From positions 1 through 7,153 of the forward strand of contig JANYBI010000258.1 of the NCBI GenBank assembly GCA_025360875.1: a DNA stretch of 7,153 bases, in the 5' to 3' direction. Below are positions 1-6,219 of this stretch, piece by piece. Position 1 is the stretch's first letter; every line of letters begins with the position of its first letter. The position numbers were made by a program, and so were the translations under genes. Under the pieces are notes generated by a model. It worked only from the letters and a program-made list of their open reading frames with translations. It searched no databases and had not been told where the DNA came from. The DNA is from Lentisphaerota bacterium (GTDB lineage: Bacteria > Verrucomicrobiota > Lentisphaeria > Victivallales > GWF2-50-93).

Positions 1-1
1 T

Positions 2-277
2 ATAAGGGGAAAACAGCTTGCTGAGAAGCTGAAGGAAGTGATACCCCAGCAGATGTTCCAGATAGCGATCCAGGCCGCGGTCGGCGGGAAGATTGTCGCC
101 AGGGAGACTGTCAAACAGCTCCGTAAGAATGTCCTTGCCAAATGCTATGGTGGCGATATCTCCCGTAAGCGCAAGCTCCTCGAAAAACAGAAGGAAGGCA
201 AGAAGCGCATGAAGCAGATAGGACAAGTCCATATACCGCAGGAAGCCTTCGTGGAGATCCTCAAGGCGGGAACGTAA
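2..277 (+). CDS. lepA: Elongation factor 4 (LepA), C-terminal fragment, cut by left edge
   Basis: This is the last 91 codons of an open frame that enters from the left edge and stops at TAA 275-277. LepA/EF4 is a ribosome-associated translational GTPase that acts in the cytoplasm and binds the ribosome much as EF-G does. The visible part is the LepA-specific C-terminal domain. It contains the hallmark stretch RKNVLAKCYGGDISRKRKLL, followed by a lysine-rich segment (EKQKEGKKRMKQIG) and the terminal PQEAF motif found in nearly all LepA proteins. The GTPase and EF-G-like domains lie outside the window. A GTG at 38 is an internal valine codon and not a start, because the frame is open and family-like upstream of it. 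The gene is followed after 92 bases by lepB in the same direction, a common bacterial order in which the two are often co-transcribed. Identification is secure; only the 5' part is unseen. Confidence 0.97.
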   Translation: MRGKQLAEKLKEVIPQQMFQIAIQAAVGGKIVARETVKQLRKNVLAKCYGGDISRKRKLLEKQKEGKKRMKQIGQVHIPQEAFVEILKAGT

Positions 278-283
278 AAAAGT

Positions 284-362
284 AGACAGTCGATGGTCGT
301 CTGTCGTCAGTATCGGGGAATTTATTTCTACCGACGACCGAAGACTGATGACGGGCAACGGT
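284..362. repeat. Imperfect inverted repeat of degenerate 7-base units between lepA and lepB
   Basis: Two blocks of degenerate heptamers face each other. On the minus strand, 311-284 reads ACTGACG ACAGACG ACCATCG ACTGTCT. On the plus strand, 331-359 reads ACCGACG ACCGAAG ACTGATG ACGGGCA when the register starts at the A of TACC (about 330). As RNA, 289-312 can fold against 329-352 around a 16-base loop (313-328), with 17 Watson-Crick pairs and three G-U pairs out of 24 positions by my count. The inner stem GTCGTCAGTA/TACCGACGAC has one mismatch. No T-run follows, so it does not look like an intrinsic terminator. A related third block lies beside hisD (4904-4935). It resembles an extragenic repeat (REP/BIME-like) rather than a coding or tRNA element; a role in mRNA processing or stability is inference. 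Confidence 0.75.
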
Positions 363-369
363 ATTCAAC

Positions 370-1569
370 ATGATACAAAAAATAATACAGTTCTGGCAGA
401 GGCGTAAGCGGGCGAAAGCCCTGGAGGAACTGCGCCACCAGCTTTCGCACATTCTCCATTTGAACGATGACATACTTGTCCAGTCGACCAAGGAGAAGGT
501 GCGGGAAATCATCGAGGAGGCGAAATCAGTTGATCCTGGGAATGTCGAGGAGGCCGACAGGTTCATTGAGCGCGCACCGGTGAGGGTCATGAAAATACTT
601 CCGCGCCAGCCGTTCATGACCTTGCGTGAATATGCGGACATTCTTGCCGTGGCGTTTACTGTTGCTTTCGGTGCGCGGGCACTGTATCTGCAACCGTTCA
701 AGATTCCGACAGGCAGCATGCAGCCCACGCTTTTCGGGATACACTATATTGCTGACAAGGACACGCTTCCGCATCTGCCGTCATTCCTCCAGCTGGCCAT
801 ATTCTCGGCTGAACGTGCGAAGCTTACAGTCAAACGTTCCGGCTGCTATGATGAGGCAAGTGTGGACTCCTACTACAAGTATCTGATGTTTCCGCAGACA
901 AGATTCGGTATTGGCGGAGTTGTCTACAATCTGCCCGGGGAAAAGGCGCAGATCGAAAAGTATTGCCTTAAATTCTCCTCATATCAGGACAGATCGAAGG
1001 AGTTCCAGGAGGGTGAAGTCCTGTGCAATGGCTGGCTTTCGCTGGGCGACCATCTATTTGTCGACCGCTATACATATCATTTCAGGGAACCGAAACGTGG
1101 AGAGATCGTTGTATTCAATACCGAGGGCATCCCGCAGACAAGCGGTTTTTTCTACATTAAAAGGCTTATCGGGCTGCCTGGCGACATGCTCAAGATTGTT
1201 GACGGGGTTGTCCAGGTGAAGACAAAAGGCAGTGAATTCTATATGCCTATCACTAATTTCAATAACAAGGCCTTCAGCAAAATCTACTCGTTGAAGGGCG
1301 GATACCAGGGGCACTCCGGCATATACAGCCTGGCCGCTGAGAATGAAATATATGTTCCCGAAAACTGCTATTTCATGATGGGGGACAATACTTCGAACAG
1401 TTCAGACAGCAGGGTATGGGGCTTTGTCCCGCGCAAAAATATTGTCGGAAAGGCTCTTTTTGTCTTCTGGCCGTTCACCCGTCGCTGGGGACTCGCCGAC
1501 CACGAGGACCCCCTCCCTGTGGACAGTTCCACGCCCGCAGGCGTCGCCGAAGCCATGCAGCTGCAGTAA
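370..1569 (+). CDS. lepB: Signal peptidase I (LepB), long form with large insertion
   Basis: This membrane serine protease removes signal peptides from proteins exported by Sec or Tat and acts on the outer face of the inner membrane. The 399-residue product starts with a charged, helical, probably coiled N-terminus (about 1-80), then a hydrophobic anchor (about 88-108). The catalytic serine box is IPTGSMQPTL, with Ser116 as nucleophile. GDHLFVDRYTYHF and RGEIVVF (about 226-249) form the next conserved box. FYIKRLIGLPGD holds the general base Lys264, and GDNTSNSSDSRVWG (338-351) is the C-terminal family box. Ser and Lys are 148 residues apart, against 55 in the E. coli enzyme (Ser90/Lys145), so about 95 residues are inserted between them (about 123-220). 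Similar long forms are, from memory, common in PVC bacteria. ATG 370 is the first possible start after an in-frame TGA at 349. Its Shine-Dalgarno match is poor and the leader lies in the repeat at 284-362. It probably shares transcription with lepA and ends at the hairpin beginning at 1570. Confidence 0.96.
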   Translation: MIQKIIQFWQRRKRAKALEELRHQLSHILHLNDDILVQSTKEKVREIIEEAKSVDPGNVEEADRFIERAPVRVMKILPRQPFMTLREYADILAVAFTVAFGARALYLQPFKIPTGSMQPTLFGIHYIADKDTLPHLPSFLQLAIFSAERAKLTVKRSGCYDEASVDSYYKYLMFPQTRFGIGGVVYNLPGEKAQIEKYCLKFSSYQDRSKEFQEGEVLCNGWLSLGDHLFVDRYTYHFREPKRGEIVVFNTEGIPQTSGFFYIKRLIGLPGDMLKIVDGVVQVKTKGSEFYMPITNFNNKAFSKIYSLKGGYQGHSGIYSLAAENEIYVPENCYFMMGDNTSNSSDSRVWGFVPRKNIVGKALFVFWPFTRRWGLADHEDPLPVDSSTPAGVAEAMQLQ

Positions 1570-1601
1570 AAAAAATCCCCGCATCTCTGCGGGGATTTTT
1601 T
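1570..1601. terminator. Bidirectional intrinsic terminator between lepB and the convergent TIM-barrel gene
   Basis: A perfect stem TCCCCGCA (1576-1583) / TGCGGGGA (1588-1595) closes a TCTC loop. It is flanked by six A bases on the left (1570-1575) and six T bases on the right (1596-1601). The symmetry makes a GC-rich hairpin plus U-tract on both strands. It begins directly after the lepB stop codon and sits 26 bases beyond the stop of the minus-strand gene ending at 1628, so it can end both converging transcripts. Confidence 0.93.
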
Positions 1602-1627
1602 GTCATAAAAATTCGCTCTGCGGATTT

Positions 1628-2623
1628 TTATCTGTCGAACTGCGCATCGAAAACGATGTTCGACGGAGGGAAATCGATCTTCTTTACGAACTCGCAGGCT
1701 TCCTTTGCCCCATGGAACCTGTCCATGCCGGAATCTTCCCACTCGACCGAGAGAGGACCCTGATAACCGATCCTGTTCAGGGCGCGGATAATCTCCTCGA
1801 AGTTGATCTTGCCATGTCCGAGAGAACGGAAATCCCAGTAACGGCGCTTGTCGCCGAAATCTATGTGGCCTCCGAAGACTCCTGCCTCGGTGGGCTTGCA
1901 TGACCAGCCGACATCCTTCATGTGGCTGTGGAATATCCTGTCCTTGAACTTATAGATGAATCCGACATAATCGACTCCCTGGTATCCGAAATGGCTCGGG
2001 TCGTAGTTGAATCCGAAGCAGGGATGGTTCTTTACTGCCGCAAGGGCGCGTTCAGCGGACGCGATATCGAACGCGATCTCGGTGGGATGCACTTCAAGTG
2101 CGAACTTGACACCGAGCTTCTTGAACTCGTTCAGGATCGGAATCCAGCGCTTTGCGAAATCCTTGTATCCGTTGTCGATCATCTCCTTTGTCACCGGCGG
2201 GAATGAGTAGACCAGATGCCAGATTGAACTTCCGGTAAATCCGTTGACGATATTGATCCCGAGATTCTTTGCGGCTTTGGCGGTGAGGATCATTTCTTCT
2301 GCGGCTCTTTTCCTGACGCCTTCCGGATTTCCGTCGCCCCAGATGTGCTCAGGAAGGATGGACTTGTGGCGGATGTCGATGTTGTCGCATATGGCCTGTC
2401 CGACGAGATGGCTGCTGATCGCATAGAGTTTGAGGCCGTTCTGCTTGAGGATGTCCAGCTGGGCCTTGCAGTATTTGGGGTCGTTCGCAGCCTGGCGCAC
2501 GTCCATGTGGTCGCCCCAGCACGCGAGCTCAAGCCCGTCATAGCCCATTGATTTCGCTTTTTTCGCGAGGTCCTTCAGAGGAAGATCGGCCCACTGGCCC
2601 GTGAAGAGTGTTACTGGTCTCAT
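1628..2623 (-). CDS. Sugar phosphate isomerase/epimerase-like TIM-barrel protein (xylose isomerase-like, AP endonuclease 2 superfamily)
   Basis: The 331-residue cytoplasmic protein belongs to the superfamily that includes IolE, ketose 3-epimerases and endonuclease IV. Members use a divalent metal to isomerise or dehydrate sugars and inositols. The four expected metal ligands fall at the barrel strand ends with the usual spacing: Glu177 (ALEVHPTE), Asp208 (FNYDPSH), His234 (HSHMKD) and Glu294 (LSVEWED). The start of the barrel (TLFTGQWADLPL, then GYDGLELACWGDH) also fits. Family size is roughly 260-340 residues, so it looks complete. ATG at 2623-2621 has a strong Shine-Dalgarno AAGGAG seven bases upstream, which fixes the start. 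The gene stands alone: lepB converges from one side, with a shared terminator, and the radical SAM gene diverges from the other. The substrate cannot be read from sequence. The WGDHMD motif and aromatic-rich pocket suggest a sugar or inositol-like substrate, but no neighbouring catabolic gene supports a choice. Confidence 0.88.
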   Translation of the reverse strand: MRPVTLFTGQWADLPLKDLAKKAKSMGYDGLELACWGDHMDVRQAANDPKYCKAQLDILKQNGLKLYAISSHLVGQAICDNIDIRHKSILPEHIWGDGNPEGVRKRAAEEMILTAKAAKNLGINIVNGFTGSSIWHLVYSFPPVTKEMIDNGYKDFAKRWIPILNEFKKLGVKFALEVHPTEIAFDIASAERALAAVKNHPCFGFNYDPSHFGYQGVDYVGFIYKFKDRIFHSHMKDVGWSCKPTEAGVFGGHIDFGDKRRYWDFRSLGHGKINFEEIIRALNRIGYQGPLSVEWEDSGMDRFHGAKEACEFVKKIDFPPSNIVFDAQFDR

Positions 2624-2662
2624 GAATCAGCTCCTTGATTTTTATTTTACGTTTCCTCCATA

Positions 2663-2690
2663 AACATAAAATAAAAATATCAAAATTCAA
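2663..2690 (-). promoter_or_regulatory. Possible sigma-70-type promoter for the TIM-barrel gene
   Basis: On the minus strand TTGAAT (2690-2685) and TATGTT (2668-2663) are separated by 16 bases, each matching four of six consensus positions. It lies about 40 bases upstream of the start codon in a very AT-rich stretch. In such composition chance matches are frequent, so this is a weak call based on position and spacing only. Confidence 0.3.
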
Positions 2691-2694
2691 ATAC

Positions 2695-2720
2695 ATCCTG
2701 TTAATCCTGTTATCCTGTCG
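2695..2720. repeat. Tandem 9-base repeat ATCCTGTTA in a divergent intergenic region
   Basis: Two perfect copies of ATCCTGTTA (2695-2703 and 2704-2712) are followed by a partial third, TCCTGTCGA (2713-2721). The opposite strand reads as AACAGGAT repeated. The array lies between the divergent TIM-barrel and radical SAM genes, 31 bases before the latter's start. It may be a dispersed intergenic element or a binding site for a regulator; the sequence alone does not decide. Confidence 0.7.
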
Positions 2721-2751
2721 ATAAAATTGGTTCCAGTGGTAACTTATCCGG

Positions 2752-4182
2752 ATGAAAATATCATTGGTATATCCATATGTGTCCGTTTCGGAAAGGTACG
2801 GGGCGGATATCGGCGACATAGGCGGACGGCAGGCCCCCCTCGGAATTCTATACCTGTCATCCTTCCTTAAGAGGAAAGGGCATGAGATACAATTGATCGA
2901 TGCCGAAGCGGAAAGACTGTCTGACGAAACGCTTCTTAAGAGATTGGAAGATTTCCATCCTGATTGTGTCGGCATATCGATTACGACTGTCGCCTATGGC
3001 AATTCCATCAGGATCGCAGGTCTCATCCGGAAAAAATTTAATGATGTGCGGCTTGTCGCCGGGGGACCGCATGTGACGGCAAACCCTTCCGAAGCAATTG
3101 CGAATTCCGCATTCGATTTCGGGGTGGCGGGGGAAGGGGAACAGACGTTTGCCGAACTAATCGATAACATCGGCAATCCCTTGAAATTCGCAGAGATCAA
3201 GGGCCTGATATATCGGAACTCCGATGGCAAAATTATTATAAATGAAAGACATGAGTCAATTCAGGAGTTGGATGAGCTGCCATATCCTGACCGCGCTGCG
3301 CTTCCGGACATAAGGTTCTATAGGCCTCCAATCGGATGTTATCGTGAGGAATTCGTCGTTTCGATCATAACGTCGAGGGGATGTCCTTATGGCTGCATAT
3401 TCTGCGACAACAACACGTTCGGCCGGAAAATAAGATATTTCTCGCCTGAGTATGTGGTCGGAGAGATTGAGGACGTGCTGAAAAAGTATAATGCCAGGGA
3501 ACTCACATTTGTTGATGACACTTTTCCGTCAAACAGGAAAAGATTCAGGCGTATTTTAGAACTGATAAGGGAAAAGAAATTGCAGTTTTCCTGGACATGC
3601 ATGGCGAATGTGAACGATTTGGACGAAGAAATTCTGAGGCTGATGAAGGATGCTGGGTGCTGGCAGATCGCGATAGGGATAGAGACCGGGGATGAAGAGG
3701 TGATGAAGGTCATAAAAAAGGGGATTGCGACGGCAAAGGTCCGGGAAGTTGCGAATATCGCACACGGGCTTGGCATCATGATGAAGGGATTCTTCATTCT
3801 CGGACATCCGACGGAAACGCATGAGAGCCTCAGGAAGACAAGGGAGCTTGCGCTATCGCTTCCGCTGACGGATGTGGTCTGTACTATTGCCACGCCGATA
3901 AAAGGCACAGAGCTTTATGAGATGGCCTTGTCAGGCAAATATGGGAAATTCGATGTCTCCGCCGATCCCTCGAAGTTCAACTATTGGGAGCCTGTATTTG
4001 TCCCGACTGGCCTGACGGAAGATGTCTTGTATAATGCACAATATGATTTTTATAAATCTTTCTACTCCAGGCCGGCGATTTTTTTCATACAGCTGAAAAA
4101 AATAAGAAGCATTAAAATATTGGGAAGAACACTGCTTGTGCTCTTCAAGGTTTTGAAAATGAAATCAAAAACGTCGAGCTGA
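2752..4182 (+). CDS. B12-binding-domain radical SAM protein, substrate unknown
   Basis: The 476-residue enzyme has an N-terminal cobalamin-binding-type Rossmann domain (about 1-140), seen as the opening strand KISLVYPY, APLGILYLSSFLKRKGHE, AGGPHVTANP (103-112) and GVAGEGEQTFAEL (124-136). A radical SAM barrel follows (about 200-400) with the iron-sulfur motif SRGCPYGCIFC, whose cysteines are Cys211, Cys215 and Cys218. The barrel continues through FVDDTF, IGIETGDEEV and GFFILGHPTE, all typical of the BchE/COG1032-like group. The classical cobalamin DxHxxG motif is absent; the corresponding place reads IDAEAERLS, so cofactor binding, if any, would be base-off without a histidine ligand. The C-terminus (about 430-476) is basic with hydrophobic patches and could contact membranes. 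Relatives perform methylations, cyclisations or lipid and cofactor rearrangements. ATG 2752 is the first start after an in-frame TAA at 2740; its Shine-Dalgarno is poor. The gene is a single unit, divergent from the TIM-barrel gene, with no partner that reveals its substrate. Confidence 0.9.
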   Translation: MKISLVYPYVSVSERYGADIGDIGGRQAPLGILYLSSFLKRKGHEIQLIDAEAERLSDETLLKRLEDFHPDCVGISITTVAYGNSIRIAGLIRKKFNDVRLVAGGPHVTANPSEAIANSAFDFGVAGEGEQTFAELIDNIGNPLKFAEIKGLIYRNSDGKIIINERHESIQELDELPYPDRAALPDIRFYRPPIGCYREEFVVSIITSRGCPYGCIFCDNNTFGRKIRYFSPEYVVGEIEDVLKKYNARELTFVDDTFPSNRKRFRRILELIREKKLQFSWTCMANVNDLDEEILRLMKDAGCWQIAIGIETGDEEVMKVIKKGIATAKVREVANIAHGLGIMMKGFFILGHPTETHESLRKTRELALSLPLTDVVCTIATPIKGTELYEMALSGKYGKFDVSADPSKFNYWEPVFVPTGLTEDVLYNAQYDFYKSFYSRPAIFFIQLKKIRSIKILGRTLLVLFKVLKMKSKTSS

Positions 4183-4203
4183 AAGCCGATTTATTTTATA
4201 GGC

Positions 4204-4238
4204 AAAAAAAACGGGACCGGTTTTAGCCGGCCCCGTTT
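4204..4238 (-). terminator. Intrinsic terminator of the small secreted-protein gene
   Basis: The arms 4209-4220 and 4227-4238 pair over 12 bases around a six-base loop. Read on the minus strand, the hairpin is followed by eight consecutive T bases (4211-4204), partly within the stem. The one non-Watson-Crick position is a G-U pair in the minus-strand RNA but an A-C mismatch in the plus-strand RNA, and only three T bases follow on the plus side. It therefore serves the gene whose stop is at 4259. It may stop the radical SAM transcript weakly. Confidence 0.88.
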
Positions 4239-4258
4239 GGATCAGATCTTAAGAACAG

Positions 4259-4636
4259 TTATTTTGCAGCTGCTTCTACAATGCTGGTAATTTCAGTGAC
4301 TTTCGTCATCTTCTTGCCTTCTTTACCTTCTTTTGTGAAGCCTTTGCCTTTGATCGTCACGGTCTTGTCAAGGAATTTTTCAGGATTCGTGGCGTCATCC
4401 TTGCCCTTGGGCAGATAGGCTTTGCCGTCGGCCATTTCAAGTACGAAAACGACTTCGTCAGGATTCTTCTTGCCTGTCTGTTTTACGATCTTGCCGGTGA
4501 GCTCGATATCTTTGGCATTGGCGGCTACTTCAGACTTCTTGGCATCACCTTTTTCAGCCTTGGCGTCGCCTTCAGCAAGAACGGCGAAACCTGTTACAAG
4601 ACCAACGGCCACGAGCAGAGCGAGCAACTTCTTCAT
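4259..4636 (-). CDS. Small secreted or periplasmic lysine-rich protein, function unknown
   Basis: I do not recognise a named family for this 125-residue protein. It begins with a clear Sec signal peptide: MKK, then a hydrophobic core (about 4-20), with a plausible signal peptidase I site after Ala21 (VLA before EG). A low-complexity Ala/Lys/Glu/Asp linker follows (22-43). The remaining region (about 44-120) alternates short beta-strand-like stretches with lysine-rich loops: ELTGKIVKQ, EVVFVLEMADGKAYLP, KTVTIKGKGFTKEG and MTKVTEITSIVEA. That order resembles small OB-fold-like beta barrels in exported proteins, but this is inference from pattern only. No cysteine occurs, so it is neither a lipoprotein nor disulfide-bonded. 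ATG 4636-4634 has an excellent Shine-Dalgarno AAGGAG seven bases upstream. Together with a possible promoter (4682-4709) and its own strong terminator, it looks like a monocistronic, well-expressed gene. Confidence 0.87.
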   Translation of the reverse strand: MKKLLALLVAVGLVTGFAVLAEGDAKAEKGDAKKSEVAANAKDIELTGKIVKQTGKKNPDEVVFVLEMADGKAYLPKGKDDATNPEKFLDKTVTIKGKGFTKEGKEGKKMTKVTEITSIVEAAAK

Positions 4637-4681
4637 ACAATTTCTCCTTTTTAGGGTTAAAAATCAATTTTATGAGTGCAA

Positions 4682-4709
4682 AATATATCTTTTCCACAGC
4701 CAAATACAA
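4682..4709 (-). promoter_or_regulatory. Possible sigma-70-type promoter for the small secreted-protein gene
   Basis: On the minus strand a TATATT box (4687-4682, five of six consensus positions) lies 16 bases downstream of TTGTAT (4709-4704, three of six). The predicted transcript start would be about 40 bases before the ATG, leaving room for the strong ribosome binding site AAGGAG at about 4644-4649. The match is moderate and based on position and spacing. Confidence 0.35.
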
Positions 4710-4903
4710 TGAACAGGCGCATTGTTTTAATTGCATGATAAACGGGATAAGTTAATAATTTATTGCAGGTAAAAGGCGGAATATGTGCAAGTATCATGAT
4801 GTCAACAAGATAAACATGAAAAATGCGGATAGCTGATGAGGTGGAAAATCTCGGATGATGAGGAATGATATAATAGGGACATACTTTATCTTGGATTCTG
4901 GCA
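4710..4903. other. Intergenic stretch without recognisable gene
   Basis: This is the upstream part of the 293-base gap between the small secreted-protein gene and hisD. Both strands carry frequent stops; the longest ATG-initiated frame I noticed here is ten codons (4836-4868). A TATAAT at 4869-4874 has no convincing -35 partner. I see no tRNA, terminator hairpin or riboswitch-like structure. Confidence 0.55.
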
Positions 4904-4935
4904 GCTGACGACTATCGACTGGCGACTAACTACTG
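4904..4935 (+). repeat. Degenerate 7-base repeat block at the 3' end of hisD
   Basis: Four consecutive heptamers read GCTGACG ACTATCG ACTGGCG ACTAACT, followed by ACTG. They share the AC-N-N-N-C-G pattern of the two blocks between lepA and lepB. The block overlaps the hisD stop codon (TAG on the minus strand, 4932-4930) and part of its last sense codon. No intrinsic terminator is visible beyond hisD, so this element occupies the place where one would be expected. Confidence 0.65.
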
Positions 4936-6219
4936 TTTTCGAATTGTCGCGCTTCTCCCGTGCGCATCCAGTCCTTCGATTTCTGCGAACTTCGCAATGT
5001 GCGGGAGTTCCTTGAGGAATGCCTTCCTGTCATATTTGAGGATGCTTGATCTCCTGAAGAACTGTTCGACAGTGAGTCCACTGAAATATTTCGCGGTGCC
5101 GGCGGTCGGTAGGACATGGCTCGGACCGGCGACGAAATCCCCGACAGGTTCAGGGGTCCATTCGCCTATGAAGATTGCGCCTGCGGCATTGATCCTGGAA
5201 GCAAGGGCATCCGCTTTCCTGCAGATGATCTCGAGATGTTCCGGAGCATAGCGGTTTGCGATCTCGGCGGAATCGGAAATATTTTTTACAAGGATGAAGA
5301 ATACTCCGTTCGCCAGGACTTTGGCCACAGTCGCTGAGCGTCTGAGCTTCGCAGACTGGGCGGCAAGCTGTCCTTTGACTTTTTCGATGAGTTCGGAAGA
5401 GTCGGTCACAAGCACAGCCTGTTCGAGTCCGCTGCCGTGCTCGGCCTGGGAAAGCATGTCAGCGGCTATGAAATCAGGGCGGCACGTCTTGTCGGCAATC
5501 ACCATTATTTCGGAAGGGCCGGCAATCATGTCGATGGCGACGTCGCCGTATACTATTTTCTTTGCTGTAGTCACATAGGCATTTCCAGGACCGACAATCT
5601 TGTCGACTTTCCTGACCGTCTTTGTCCCGTACGCGAGAGCCGCAATCGCATAGACACCGCCGAGCCTGTATATCTCCGTTGCGCCTGATTTGGAAAGCGC
5701 GTAGAGCAGGGCGGGATGTATCCTGCCTTCCCTGTCCGGTGGTGTAACGGCGACAATTTCCCTGACGCCTGCGGTTTTCGCAATTGCTACAGTATGGACG
5801 GAGGTTGAAATAAGAGGCGCTGTTCCGCCGGGGATATATGCGCCAATGCGGTCCAGCGGTGAGAACTTTTCGCCAAGCATGACGCCTGGGCGCGGGGATG
5901 CGGTCCAGTTCTTCGGGATACGGATCCTTGCGAATTCCGCAACATTGCATATTGCAGTGTCAATCGCCTTTTTCGACGGCTTGTCAACCTTGGCGTGTGC
6001 CTCGCAGATTTCGCTTTCGGAGACGCGGAACTGCGAAGGGGAGAGCTTCACCGAATCGAATTTCAGAAGATATCCAGCTACAGCCTTGTCTCCACTGTTC
6101 CTGACGTCCTCGACAATTTTGCGCACCTGTTTCTCAATTCCTGCAGGACATAAAGGCCGTGAAAAGAGGGTCTTGAGCCCGTTCCTGAAGCTGGCATCCT
6201 TAAAGCTGATTGTCTTCAT
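4930..6219 (-). CDS. hisD: Histidinol dehydrogenase
   Basis: HisD catalyses the last two steps of histidine synthesis in the cytoplasm, oxidising L-histidinol to L-histidine with two NAD+ and a bound zinc. With the start used here the protein has 429 residues and its key residues fall almost exactly at the E. coli numbers: zinc ligands Gln258 and His261 (LSQAEHG), Asp361 (PVGDFVAGPSHVLPT) and His420 (LDAHGRS), and the acid/base pair Glu327-His328 (RYAPEHL). Other signatures are RIGAYIPGGTAPL, VDKIVGPGNAYVT and IDMIAGPSEIMVIAD. The frame extends to an ATG at 6279, which would add 20 residues not typical of the family. MKTISF at 6219 matches the usual N-terminus and length and has a GGATGG-type Shine-Dalgarno, so I chose it; ATG 6225 is nearly equivalent. 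No other his gene lies in the window. It is divergent from the EptA-like gene and lacks a visible terminator. Confidence 0.95.
   Translation of the reverse strand: MKTISFKDASFRNGLKTLFSRPLCPAGIEKQVRKIVEDVRNSGDKAVAGYLLKFDSVKLSPSQFRVSESEICEAHAKVDKPSKKAIDTAICNVAEFARIRIPKNWTASPRPGVMLGEKFSPLDRIGAYIPGGTAPLISTSVHTVAIAKTAGVREIVAVTPPDREGRIHPALLYALSKSGATEIYRLGGVYAIAALAYGTKTVRKVDKIVGPGNAYVTTAKKIVYGDVAIDMIAGPSEIMVIADKTCRPDFIAADMLSQAEHGSGLEQAVLVTDSSELIEKVKGQLAAQSAKLRRSATVAKVLANGVFFILVKNISDSAEIANRYAPEHLEIICRKADALASRINAAGAIFIGEWTPEPVGDFVAGPSHVLPTAGTAKYFSGLTVEQFFRRSSILKYDRKAFLKELPHIAKFAEIEGLDAHGRSATIRKQ

Noticed and set aside
261..728. Minus-strand open frame of 155 codons across lepA-lepB
   Set aside because: It lies antisense to the start of lepB, whose own frame has clear family motifs. 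Its translation shows no recognisable domain.
1368..1901. Minus-strand open frame of 177 codons over the lepB end and the TIM-barrel end
   Set aside because: It crosses the bidirectional terminator and overlaps two well-supported genes in other frames; the translation is arginine-rich shadow sequence.
3387..3908. Minus-strand open frame of 173 codons inside the radical SAM gene
   Set aside because: It is antisense to the region encoding the catalytic barrel and is explained by codon bias of the real gene.
4836..4868. Ten-codon frame starting ATGAGGTGG
   Set aside because: Too short, without convincing ribosome binding site or conservation evidence.
4869..4874. Perfect TATAAT box in the gap before hisD's 3' end
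   Set aside because: No acceptable -35 sequence at 16-18 bases and no downstream plus-strand gene; AT-rich chance match.
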